Below, one piece after another: positions 55,408 through 61,954 of a DNA stretch of 64,000 bases. How positions within the stretch are numbered: position 1 is the first letter of the stretch; each line of letters starts with the position of its first letter. The stretch spans positions 1,362,565 to 1,426,564 of the forward strand of contig NZ_KV917377.1 of NCBI RefSeq assembly GCF_002019705.1. Direction: 5' to 3'. The stretch comes from Shouchella patagoniensis. GTDB taxonomy: Bacteria > Bacillota > Bacilli > Bacillales > Bacillaceae_D. The notes beneath the pieces were generated by a model. That model made no database searches and was not told the DNA's origin. It was given only the letters and a program-made list of their open reading frames with translations. The translations under genes were made by a program, and so were the position numbers.

Positions 55408-55965
55408 TCACACTTCAACTTTAAAAGTAGTACCGCCTTGATCCATTTCCACACCTTCCACACGTTGACCGAGAGCATCGACAATAACGGCTTGTCCATC
55501 TACCTTAGCTACATTAAGAGTCTTCTTGAAATCTCCCCAACGGACTTCTTTTTTAATAAAGGTATCTAAACCTGAAGCTTCAATATGTTCTAATAAAGAG
55601 TCCTGGTTCATAGCGACAAAGTCAGGTTTCTTAGTAATACTTTTTGATTTCCCATGTGGGGACTTCAATGTTTTTTGCTTTGGATTCTCTTCTAATTGCT
55701 TCATATGGTATTCCTTAATTAGAAATTCAAAGAATGAAATCGAGTTTTCTAAAGGCTTCACTTCTTCTGCCGACCACATCGTGACTCGTTCAATCTCTCT
55801 AGCGGCAATAGCTTTTGTGTCCTGTATCTGTTGTTGATAGGCGGCCATTTTTCTGAATGCCCAATTCAATCCTTCTTGGTCTTTAATGGAGAATCGTTCT
55901 TTCGTTTCTTCACTTAATTCGTGTTCTTCCAACTCTTCAATTTCTGCTTGTTGAAAAGCATTCAT
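55408..55965 (-). CDS. Gam-like host nuclease inhibitor
   Basis: A 185-residue protein of the Mu Gam-like family: a long helical first half (about 10-105, coiled coil with QQQIQDTKAIAAREIERV), then a KTLKSPHGKSKSITKKPDF turn and an EVRWGDFKKTL end. It protects linear DNA ends from host exonucleases. ATG at 55965 is chosen as AAGGGGAG lies nine bases upstream. Confidence 0.8.
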   Translation of the reverse strand: MNAFQQAEIEELEEHELSEETKERFSIKDQEGLNWAFRKMAAYQQQIQDTKAIAAREIERVTMWSAEEVKPLENSISFFEFLIKEYHMKQLEENPKQKTLKSPHGKSKSITKKPDFVAMNQDSLLEHIEASGLDTFIKKEVRWGDFKKTLNVAKVDGQAVIVDALGQRVEGVEMDQGGTTFKVEV

Positions 55966-55981
55966 TTGCAATCTCCCCTTT

Positions 55982-56245
55982 TTAATCTTCTATATAAGAT
56001 GCTTTGTAAGAAATGCCATTGTATATAGAACTGTTGTTATAAATCGCACCAGGTTTATACTTGTAGCAACGTTCTTCTTCATCATGGAAATAATCAAGGT
56101 CATACCATTTTCTAAACATCTTTGCGTTCGCTTCAGCTTCCTTCTTCGTATCAAACAGAAATTCGAACGTCCCTTCAAAACCTTCACCTAACAATGTGTT
56201 TACCATCGAAATTCTTTTTTCATAACTCTTTCTCAAGTCTTCCAT
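55982..56245 (-). CDS. Prophage protein of unknown function
   Basis: An 87-residue protein (MEDLRKSYEKRISMVNTLL...) rich in Tyr and Lys; GTFEFLFDTKKEAEANAKMF looks like a small alpha/beta fold. AGGAGGG precedes the ATG at 56245. Not recognised. Confidence 0.55.
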   Translation of the reverse strand: MEDLRKSYEKRISMVNTLLGEGFEGTFEFLFDTKKEAEANAKMFRKWYDLDYFHDEEERCYKYKPGAIYNNSSIYNGISYKASYIED

Positions 56246-56323
56246 TTGCAATCCCTCCTAATGGTGGTATACTAATTTCAATAATTTGTTTGTAATTAGC
56301 CGCCTCTGCAAAGGTGGCTTTTT

Positions 56324-56476
56324 TCATATCATGATGATGGCTGGTCTACCTGTTTCGCGGTGGATGACGTGAAGTTCATCATTCAAAGCCTTTGTAATCA
56401 ACCACTTATCAGGTGACTTGCCTGCTTCTTTCATTAACTTCTTTTGCGCTAACGTTCCTTTTTTACCGTTCTTCAA
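56324..56476 (-). CDS. DUF6906-type small protein
   Basis: A 50-residue basic protein (MKNGKKGTLAQKKLMKEAG..., ending in ELHVIHRETGRPAIIMI) that matches the short DUF6906 family of phages and Bacilli. The start is TTG (56476), which overlaps the upstream stop by four bases (TTGA); GGAGGTG lies nine bases before. Function unknown. Confidence 0.65.
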   Translation of the reverse strand: MKNGKKGTLAQKKLMKEAGKSPDKWLITKALNDELHVIHRETGRPAIIMI

Positions 56477-56805
56477 TTGTCTTGCACCTCCCAATCGATT
56501 AAAATTGAAACACTCTCTTTCCATCCAACATGTTGCTCATCCATTACTTCAACGTTAAATCCTGCAGTTTTAAGATATTCCTTATAAGAAACAATTGATT
56601 TATCATCTAAAGGAGCATCGTAAATAGTGTTTCTTTTAATAACGAAATGGTTAAATCTCCTTACTGCACTATTGAGTGTAACGAGAATTGCTTCTGCGCC
56701 TTTTTTTGCTTCGTTTGTAATTAGAACATCAATTTCTTTTAATACTCTTATACGAGTATCTTCAATTCCTTCACTAGCTAGTTTCCTTGCTTCAATCGCG
56801 TTCAT
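56473..56805 (-). CDS. Prophage protein of unknown function
   Basis: A 110-residue protein (MNAIEARKLASEGIEDTRI...), mostly alpha/beta with a helix at the start. It overlaps genes on both sides by four bases. GGAGGGTG precedes the ATG. Not recognised. Confidence 0.58.
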   Translation of the reverse strand: MNAIEARKLASEGIEDTRIRVLKEIDVLITNEAKKGAEAILVTLNSAVRRFNHFVIKRNTIYDAPLDDKSIVSYKEYLKTAGFNVEVMDEQHVGWKESVSILIDWEVQDN

Positions 56806-56957
56806 AAGTCACCCTCCAATTTTTCAGACCAGTAATGCTCTGGCTTTCTTTGCTCGATGCACTTGTCTGCTTGCTCTCTCACTTCTTCAATAGAAGATCC
56901 TTCAATATCGATGTGATCTTGATAGTCTCCGTAATCCAAATGGATTCTGAACTTCAT
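56802..56957 (-). CDS. Small acidic prophage protein
   Basis: A 51-residue ORF (MKFRIHLDYGDYQDHIDIE...) with GGAGGG before the ATG and a four-base overlap with the next gene. The fold is beta hairpin plus acidic helix by appearance. Not recognised. Confidence 0.58.
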   Translation of the reverse strand: MKFRIHLDYGDYQDHIDIEGSSIEEVREQADKCIEQRKPEHYWSEKLEGDL

Positions 56958-56979
56958 GGCTTGTCCCTCCTGTGGGTAG

Positions 56980-57075
56980 CTAAAATAGTAAATCTACAAA
57001 CAACCAAGCAAAGCTTATAACCAAAGCACCTAAACCAATTCCAGTACTTAGCAGCGCTTGCTCCTTATCCGTCAT
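56980..57075 (-). CDS. Small single-helix membrane protein
   Basis: A 31-residue ORF (MTDKEQALLSTGIGLGALV...) with a charged start and one hydrophobic helix. AAAGGAGGTGATG precedes the ATG. It is the second gene of the leftward early operon. Confidence 0.55.
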   Translation of the reverse strand: MTDKEQALLSTGIGLGALVISFAWLFVDLLF

Positions 57076-57123
57076 GGCATCACCTCCTTTCAGCTGCGGG
57101 GAGCTTGTCCCACTAATATTTTT

Positions 57124-57351
57124 TTAAATATATCCTCCAACTTTTAGAACCTCTTCTAGTTCTAACTCGTATGCATTAGATAACTTCATCAATGTTTCTA
57201 AAGTTGGATTTAATCTTTCGCCTGTTTCTAATCGTGAGATCTGGGCAGTACTGACACTAGAACGTTCTGCCGCTTGAATAATAGTAAAGCCTTTTTCTTT
57301 TCTGATAGTTTTAAGGTATAATCCTATTGAAGTTTCTTTTACCGCATCCAT
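57124..57351 (-). CDS. Cro-like XRE-family regulator
   Basis: A 75-residue protein with one helix-turn-helix (FTIIQAAERSSVSTAQISRL, about 22-41) and little else, as in Cro-like repressors. It is the first gene of the leftward early operon and divergent from the CI-like gene, with the operator array between. GAGGTGAAAGG precedes the ATG. It likely shuts off the lysogenic promoter. Confidence 0.78.
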   Translation of the reverse strand: MDAVKETSIGLYLKTIRKEKGFTIIQAAERSSVSTAQISRLETGERLNPTLETLMKLSNAYELELEEVLKVGGYI

Positions 57352-57374
57352 TGCCTTTCACCTCGTTTCCCTTT

Positions 57375-57571
57375 AGGTAAATTTACCTCTTGGAAATAAT
57401 ATACCTCCTATTTCCCTTTAGGTAAAACTCCAAATTTAGCCATATAACAGTATATTTGTTCGTATTTAGGCAAAATTAAAACTTGGTAAATATTTCTCTT
57501 AAAATTACTTTACCTTTCGGTAAATTACTGGTATATTTATTACATAAAGGTAATTACCTCAAGGTAAATTA
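57375..57571. promoter_or_regulatory. CI/Cro operator array with AGGTAAA half-sites
   Basis: Between the divergent regulator genes lie AGGTAAATTTACCT (57375-57388, perfect palindrome), a half-site AGGTAAA (57420-57426), TTTACC-TTTC-GGTAAA (57509-57524), AGGTAATTACCT (57548-57559) and a half-site at 57562-57569. Two copies share the longer string TTTCCCTTTAGGTAAA. The layout is that of a lambda-like switch in which both regulators bind the same sites. Confidence 0.78.
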
Positions 57572-57601
57572 AATAGATATGATCAATGGGAGGAAAAATA
57601 A

Positions 57602-58015
57602 ATGGAAAACTCTTTCGGTGTATTTATTAAAAACATTAGAACTGATAAAGGAATTACACTTAAAAAATTAGAAGAAAAAAGTGGTGTCAGCATCGCTCAA
57701 ATTTCTAGATTAGAAAATGGCACAAGAAAATCTCCAAGAGCTGAAACTGTAAAAGCTTTAGCTGATGCTTTAGAGATCAGCCATAAAAGCGCAATGGCTG
57801 CTGCTGGATATGTGGTTGATGAAGAGGTAAAAGAAAACGAAGAAAAAACCCTTACTAATGAGCAAAGGTTTCTTAAAGATATTGAATTAGACATTTCTGA
57901 TGAAGAGTTATTAGATAAATACCCAATTAATTTTGACGGACTTCCTTTATCACCTGAAGAAGCAAAAGTAATTATTTCTATTGTTCGTGCGAAGCGTTCT
58001 TCAAACGATCAATAG
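57602..58015 (+). CDS. CI-like XRE-family repressor
   Basis: A 137-residue regulator: helix-turn-helix at about 18-40 (ITLKKLEEKSGVSIAQISRL), a second block to 75, an acidic linker (DEEVKENEEK) and a C-terminal helical part (LLDKYPINFDGLPLSPEEAK) instead of a LexA-type protease domain. So it would not self-cleave; an antirepressor or protein partner would be needed for induction. GGGAGG precedes the ATG. Its 3' end is overlapped by a 35-codon ORF on the other strand. Confidence 0.8.
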   Translation: MENSFGVFIKNIRTDKGITLKKLEEKSGVSIAQISRLENGTRKSPRAETVKALADALEISHKSAMAAAGYVVDEEVKENEEKTLTNEQRFLKDIELDISDEELLDKYPINFDGLPLSPEEAKVIISIVRAKRSSNDQ

Positions 58016-58085
58016 CTTCTTTGAATTCTTCTATTGGTATACCCGAAGTTTCTGCCAATTTTTCTAAGTCCACCCCGTCTTTCAT
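57978..58085 (-). CDS. 35-residue ORF antisense to the repressor 3' end (aimX/antirepressor candidate)
   Basis: An ORF of 35 codons (MKDGVDLEKLAETSGIPIE...) with a strong AAAGGGGGTCC site before the ATG. It overlaps the last 38 bases of the CI-like gene on the opposite strand. The predicted peptide is helical and acidic, loosely like a SinI-type dimerisation helix. It lies in the path of the leftward transcript that starts at about 58523 beside the AimR operator. A role as an antirepressor is inference only. Confidence 0.5.
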   Translation of the reverse strand: MKDGVDLEKLAETSGIPIEEFKEAIDRLKNASHEQ

Positions 58086-58209
58086 AATTGGACCCCCTTT
58101 GATTGTAACGTTTATTTGTCAAAAATATTATATTTGCACACGTTTCGAGACATTATATTTCAGTTAATTCCTTCCGATATATCCTATGGATACGGAGGGG
58201 ATTTTTGTT

Positions 58210-58491
58210 TTGAAAAGACTAGCTGAATTACGGTACAAACATAACCTTACACAAGAACAATTGGCAAAATTGCTATCAGTAAGTCGTAATACATACGCCA
58301 ATTATGAATTAGGTGTAAGAGAGATGGACTATTCTATGTTGGTATTTCTAGCGAACCACTATAAGGTAAGCATTGACTACATATTTGAAAGAACAGATAA
58401 TCCAATCTTACCGGAACAAATTTCAACCGATGAGGCTGAATATGTAGAAAGAAGCTTAGAGCTTTATAGAGATATGAAAAAGAAGCTTTAA
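58210..58491 (+). CDS. XRE-family regulator between CI-like gene and aimP
   Basis: A 93-residue DNA-binding protein (MKRLAELRYKHNLTQEQLA...) with the helix-turn-helix at about 12-35 and a YKVSIDYIFERTD segment as in many SinR-like phage regulators. TTG at 58210 is chosen as GGAGGGG lies eight bases upstream; the frame is open to an ATG at 58186 that lacks a site. It converges with aimP and would be crossed by the aimX-like antisense transcript. Confidence 0.75.
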   Translation: MKRLAELRYKHNLTQEQLAKLLSVSRNTYANYELGVREMDYSMLVFLANHYKVSIDYIFERTDNPILPEQISTDEAEYVERSLELYRDMKKKL

Positions 58492-58497
58492 GAGATC

Positions 58498-58526
58498 AGA
58501 GGCACTTTGCATCGTGCCTCTTTATA
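58498..58526 (+). terminator. Terminator of the XRE gene
   Basis: GAGGCAC-TTTGCATC-GTGCCTC stem followed on the plus strand by TTTATAAA. On the minus strand no T-run follows, so leftward transcripts should read through. Confidence 0.6.
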
Positions 58527-58529
58527 AAC

Positions 58530-58558
58530 ATAATACACGAACAAACATTCCTATACAA
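58530..58558 (-). promoter_or_regulatory. Leftward promoter downstream of aimP (aimX promoter candidate)
   Basis: On the minus strand TTGTAT and TATTAT are 17 bases apart, with predicted start at about 58523. The AimR-type operator (58571-58602) is centred about 63 bases upstream of that start, a class I activator position. The transcript would run antisense to the XRE gene and into the 35-codon ORF. Confidence 0.6.
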
Positions 58559-58570
58559 GTTTGATTTCGG

Positions 58571-58602
58571 TTGCTTAATTACATATATGTAACGTTCAGC
58601 AA
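58571..58602. promoter_or_regulatory. Candidate AimR operator 1 (downstream of aimP)
   Basis: TTGCT-N22-AGCAA inverted repeat (GTTGCT at 58570-58575, AGCAAC at 58598-58603) around a perfect inner palindrome TTACATATATGTAA. AimR dimers are known to bind widely spaced short inverted repeats near aimX. Confidence 0.65.
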
Positions 58603-58620
58603 CTTTTTGCATTTAAAAAA

Positions 58621-58779
58621 TTATCTGTCAACTGGATTGGTAGGTCCCAACGGAACTACTACACTCTTAGGAGCCGGATCTACTGGATTGATTGGTCCTG
58701 CTTGTGCAACTGAACCACTTCCAATAATGACTCCTAATGTCAAGACCGTCAGAATGGAACTCTTAATTAACTTTTTCAT
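58621..58779 (-). CDS. aimP: AimP arbitrium signal precursor
   Basis: A 52-residue secreted precursor. The signal peptide (MKKLIKSSILTVLTLG...) ends in SVAQA, followed by a 25-residue mature part with two copies of one motif: GPINPVD (28-34) and GPTNPVD (45-51), and a terminal Arg. The first copy begins right at the expected signal peptidase site. AAGGGGAAG precedes the ATG at 58779, which lies 17 bases inside the end of aimR. In known arbitrium phages a short peptide from AimP is exported, re-imported through Opp and bound by AimR. The peptide here ends differently from the common GA-ended signals. Confidence 0.82.
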   Translation of the reverse strand: MKKLIKSSILTVLTLGVIIGSGSVAQAGPINPVDPAPKSVVVPLGPTNPVDR

Positions 58780-59887
58780 AAATATCTTCCCCTTTGTGAT
58801 TGTATAGCCGATATAATTCCCTCTCAAAAATCTTGATAAAGAAATTATCTCCTGCTTTCATCATTATACCATGTGCTTCCAGTATTAAGGGGAAATTTCT
58901 TGTTGCGATGCCTCTATAAAGCAATGAATATGGAGTCACTTCAACTCGATCTAAAACTTCAATCGCTTTATCAATCTCACCTCTAACAATATACTGATGT
59001 GCTAACTCTTCTCCATCAGTCAATGACAAATCAAACTCTTCACCATGAATGTTCTTAACTAAACATAAATCATTTTCAAGAACCGCTTTAGATACTTCCT
59101 CGAATCCTGATGCATAGTAAAGTTTGCTTGCTTTTTTAAACAAAAATTCACTTTCTTCTTTTCTGTCGAATATATAGGCGTGACCCAATGTGTGATGAGC
59201 AGAAGCAATTAGAGCATCTGTGGATGCATAACTATTAATTAAATGTCTACAGTACTCAACTGTTTTATCTACATTTCCCATTGCTTTCAATTCAGCATTT
59301 GCACCATATAACGACAGCCTTACTTTAAACGCTTCTTTAATAAACTTGTTTGCTATACCATCAATCTTAACTTGAATAGCATCAATTAATGAATGAACTG
59401 TATTGAATTTCATGCTACCAAAATAGAGACTAGCTTCGATCAAAAGGATTTTTGTTTTCAATTCTAATGAAGATGTTTTGCCATAATTATCCTTAGTGAA
59501 CTCCATCATTTCAGCATGAGAAATATTGTCACGATTAAGGAAAGTTTTATAGACTTTTATATAGTCTGCAATTTCCCCCTTCTTATCTGCATGCTTTTCA
59601 ATCAATTGTTTTGTTAATTCGTCTCTATTAAAATTTGAAGCATACTCAAAAGCGCATAGTATCCCAATCTTTTTATCGATCGTTTTACAGTAATCATCCA
59701 TGATTTTTAAATAATTGATCGGATCAAGAAACCTCGCAACTCTCAATGCGTTGCTGAATTCTAAGGTGTTACCAGACAAAAACCTATGCATAACTGATTT
59801 TTGCAACCCTAATGCTTCAGCTATATTTGCGGATAAAATGTTTTTCTCATTCATTAAATTCTCTATTTCAATTCTGAACTGTTCCAC
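58763..59887 (-). CDS. aimR: AimR-type arbitrium receptor and transcription factor
   Basis: A 374-residue RRNPP-type regulator: N-terminal helix-turn-helix (about 16-40, NILSANIAEALGLQKSVMHR) and then a long array of TPR-like helices. Phrases such as YLKIMDDYCKTIDKK with FEYA, and AHHTLGHAYIF with EFLFKKASKLYYA, recall AimR of SPbeta-like phages at the same places. Length fits AimR (about 375-390), not Rap or PlcR. It starts with GTG after AGGAG. aimP follows at once in the same transcript. The protein should favour lysis when free and lysogeny when bound to the peptide. Confidence 0.85.
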   Translation of the reverse strand: MEQFRIEIENLMNEKNILSANIAEALGLQKSVMHRFLSGNTLEFSNALRVARFLDPINYLKIMDDYCKTIDKKIGILCAFEYASNFNRDELTKQLIEKHADKKGEIADYIKVYKTFLNRDNISHAEMMEFTKDNYGKTSSLELKTKILLIEASLYFGSMKFNTVHSLIDAIQVKIDGIANKFIKEAFKVRLSLYGANAELKAMGNVDKTVEYCRHLINSYASTDALIASAHHTLGHAYIFDRKEESEFLFKKASKLYYASGFEEVSKAVLENDLCLVKNIHGEEFDLSLTDGEELAHQYIVRGEIDKAIEVLDRVEVTPYSLLYRGIATRNFPLILEAHGIMMKAGDNFFIKIFERELYRLYNHKGEDIYEKVN

Positions 59888-59916
59888 TTTAACCGCTCCT
59901 ATGTTCGCATTTTAAA

Positions 59917-59948
59917 TTGCTCGATTTAAATTAATTGACGTTAAGCAA
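59917..59948. promoter_or_regulatory. Candidate AimR operator 2 (aimR leader)
   Basis: TTGCT (59917-59921), N22, AGCAA (59944-59948): the same half-sites and spacing as operator 1, and the right half ACGTTAAGCAAC differs from operator 1 at one base. It lies between the aimR start and a weak promoter (TGGAAT-N17-TATATT, -10 at 59960-59965), so it would sit just after the start point and could give autorepression. Confidence 0.6.
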
Positions 59949-60016
59949 CCGATAAATTAAATATAGCATTTGTTCTCAGATAATTCCATACTTTTCTATT
60001 AATTTTTATTGGGAAA

Positions 60017-60030
60017 TTCCCTAAAGGTAA
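60017..60030. promoter_or_regulatory. Extra CI-type operator half-site upstream of aimR
   Basis: TTCCCTAAAGGTAAA resembles the TTTCCCTTTAGGTAAA strings of the CI/Cro array, and lies about 50 bases upstream of the weak aimR promoter. A direct link of the repressor to aimR is possible. Confidence 0.4.
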
Positions 60031-60031
60031 A

Positions 60032-60050
60032 AAACCCTATTCGCATAGGG
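60032..60050 (-). terminator. Terminator of the replication-relaxation gene
   Basis: CCCTAT-GCGA-ATAGGG followed on the minus strand by TTTTTTACC, five bases after the stop codon. Confidence 0.8.
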
Positions 60051-60055
60051 TAAAT

Positions 60056-60679
60056 TTATTTAATCTCTTCCCACAGCAAGACCTTGCATCCTAACTGCGA
60101 TTCTACGCACCATTTATTCAATTCGTCCCTACGCACTATGCTTCTCGTCAACCACACCAGCTGTGGGAAGTAACCGTGAGTTTGTTGGAAGATACCCGTT
60201 CTCTTCATCTTTGCATATGTCTCTATCTTCTCTCTATTCACCTTCATCTTTTGCGTATTATCAATTTCCAGCAGATAAACTTTTTTATTTCCCAATACAG
60301 AAAGACTAAAGGTAACGTCTGGAATTACCGATAAACCATTGATTCGGAATGGAGCTTCTTTTGCCCAATGAGTAGGTTTACCAAAGTGCATGTAAGCATC
60401 TGTACGCATGAGATAATGCCTGACGTTGGAGATCTTTTGACGCGCATCCCCTTTTGCATCGATGTGCTGTGCGCCTCGTTTGTTGAGATAGAAAATATTC
60501 TGGCCATCACGAAATGAGTTTAGATATGGGCCCATTTGCGAAAGTACTTTACACGCATTCCGATCACTTTTTAAATTATGCAACTGCTGGATCTGCCCAC
60601 GGGACATATAATCATGCTTATCCAAACTCGATAATATTTGAATCTCCCTCTTTTCGCTGAACTCCTTCGTTGTTCTCAT
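60056..60679 (-). CDS. Replication-relaxation family protein
   Basis: A 207-residue protein of the Replic_Relax family (PF13814), found on Bacillus plasmids and phages. A winged-helix start (MRTTKEFSEKREIQILSSLD, SRGQIQQLHNL) is followed by a nuclease-like alpha/beta core (PDVTFSL, VYLLEIDNTQKM). AAGGAGG precedes the ATG. It overlaps the FtsK-like gene by 62 bases, so the two are coupled. Function in replication or transfer is inferred. Confidence 0.78.
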   Translation of the reverse strand: MRTTKEFSEKREIQILSSLDKHDYMSRGQIQQLHNLKSDRNACKVLSQMGPYLNSFRDGQNIFYLNKRGAQHIDAKGDARQKISNVRHYLMRTDAYMHFGKPTHWAKEAPFRINGLSVIPDVTFSLSVLGNKKVYLLEIDNTQKMKVNREKIETYAKMKRTGIFQQTHGYFPQLVWLTRSIVRRDELNKWCVESQLGCKVLLWEEIK

Positions 60680-61838
60680 GCTGCCTTTCCTCCTTGTGCT
60701 CTGAAAGATGTTCTTCTATATATTCGTTACTCATGAATGGAACTTGAACAATGTGCTTGCGGTCTGTTTGATAGATGGCACGACCTTTGATATACGGTAA
60801 GGACTCTGCCCCACCTTCATCTAGCACCACTTCACTCGCCTTCACCGTCTGCAACCGAAAGCACAACTTAGCATCTGCATTTTGCTTTACCTGACGTGGT
60901 AGAGTGTCCGCTGTGGGATACTGGGTGCAGTAGATGATGCGGTAGCCTACACCACCAGCAACGCGCGCAATGTAAGCCATGATCTTTTCACACTCTTGTC
61001 TGTCTGCCTTATCATCTTTATCCTTTATTCCTTGACTCGACAACTCCGCTGCTTCATCCACGACAATAAACACACGGCTAAACCGTTCACCTTTTTTCTC
61101 TGCTTCTTGAACATCTTCATATTTCTTTAAATCAAAATAAGATATCCGCGCTTCAATATCTGCTTTGATTGCCTTTAGGTGCGTCAGCGCCTCCTGTGGG
61201 GAGCAAGACACTGAACGTACCTGCTTAACATCTTTGAACCGATTAAACGCAAGCCCACCCTTTAAATCGATCAGGGCAAGCTCTGTGCGTTTAGGTTCAT
61301 TCATGATTAATGTAGTAACGGCCATCTTTAGAAACACAGTTTTTCCGTACCTCGTAGTGCCAGCAACAATAAGATGAGGGATCTTTTCAAAATCATGTTG
61401 CACTAACTGTGTACGGCTGATGCCCACAGGAAGCGACCAACCTTTTGTGATGTTTGCATATGGAATTATTTCAGGCATGGGAGCATCATACACACGGATC
61501 CTTAGCATCCCATCATATTCAACAGCTACTTCTTTTTGTAATCCATTCTTCTTGTTATTCACCCCATCCTGCAACCGTGGCAAAGCTTTCTCGAAATCCT
61601 CAAAGGTCATACCCAACGGAATCCGATACACATATTCAGTACCACCGTTGATTGCAGTCTTTCGATGCAAACGACATTTCTTAACAACCGTATTTTCTCC
61701 TTGCTTTTCTTTTGTCAGCAAACCACTCACTTCAAATATCTTCTCAAGCTTACCTCTATCACTCCACTTGCGGCGCACATTCAACACGACTCCACAGGCG
61801 GCACCGACAAGGAGAGGAGAAACAAAAACAAAATCCAA
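60618..61838 (-). CDS. FtsK/SpoIIIE-domain DNA translocase
   Basis: A 406-residue protein: one N-terminal membrane helix (about 3-18), a linker domain and an FtsK/SpoIIIE ATPase domain. Walker A is VAGTTRYGKTVF (about 155-166), Walker B RVFIVVDEAAELS (about 240), then IIYCTQYPTADTLPR. It would move DNA through a pore as in plasmid mobilisation or phage DNA handling. TTG at 61838 is chosen since AGGAGG lies eight bases upstream; the frame opens at 61847. Confidence 0.85.
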   Translation of the reverse strand: MDFVFVSPLLVGAACGVVLNVRRKWSDRGKLEKIFEVSGLLTKEKQGENTVVKKCRLHRKTAINGGTEYVYRIPLGMTFEDFEKALPRLQDGVNNKKNGLQKEVAVEYDGMLRIRVYDAPMPEIIPYANITKGWSLPVGISRTQLVQHDFEKIPHLIVAGTTRYGKTVFLKMAVTTLIMNEPKRTELALIDLKGGLAFNRFKDVKQVRSVSCSPQEALTHLKAIKADIEARISYFDLKKYEDVQEAEKKGERFSRVFIVVDEAAELSSQGIKDKDDKADRQECEKIMAYIARVAGGVGYRIIYCTQYPTADTLPRQVKQNADAKLCFRLQTVKASEVVLDEGGAESLPYIKGRAIYQTDRKHIVQVPFMSNEYIEEHLSEHKEERQHENNEGVQRKEGDSNIIEFG

Positions 61839-61954
61839 ACTTCCCACCTCCTATTAACCTAAAATCCCTACCCACAGGAACTGCTATATTGCTAGGCTAT
61901 TAATTGAAATAACGATACTTTAAGAGTTCCGATTACACTTCTCATACCGAAAAT

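Noticed and set aside
56293-56330. GCC(G)CCT...AGG(T)GGCTTTTTT hairpin in plus orientation
   Set aside because: No rightward gene precedes it; the surrounding operon is leftward, so its role as a terminator is doubtful.
57352-57601. Possible CRISPR-like or tandem repeat array because of recurring AGGTAAA
   Set aside because: Repeats are short palindromic operators with irregular spacing, and no spacer structure or cas genes are present.
58763-59887. Receptor as a Rap phosphatase or PlcR/NprR-type regulator
   Set aside because: It has an N-terminal DNA-binding domain, which Rap lacks; it is longer than PlcR and shorter than NprR, and its place in a phage immunity region with a small secreted precursor fits AimR better.
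61420-61857. 145-codon rightward frame opposite the FtsK-like gene
   Set aside because: Antisense shadow of a conserved ATPase domain.
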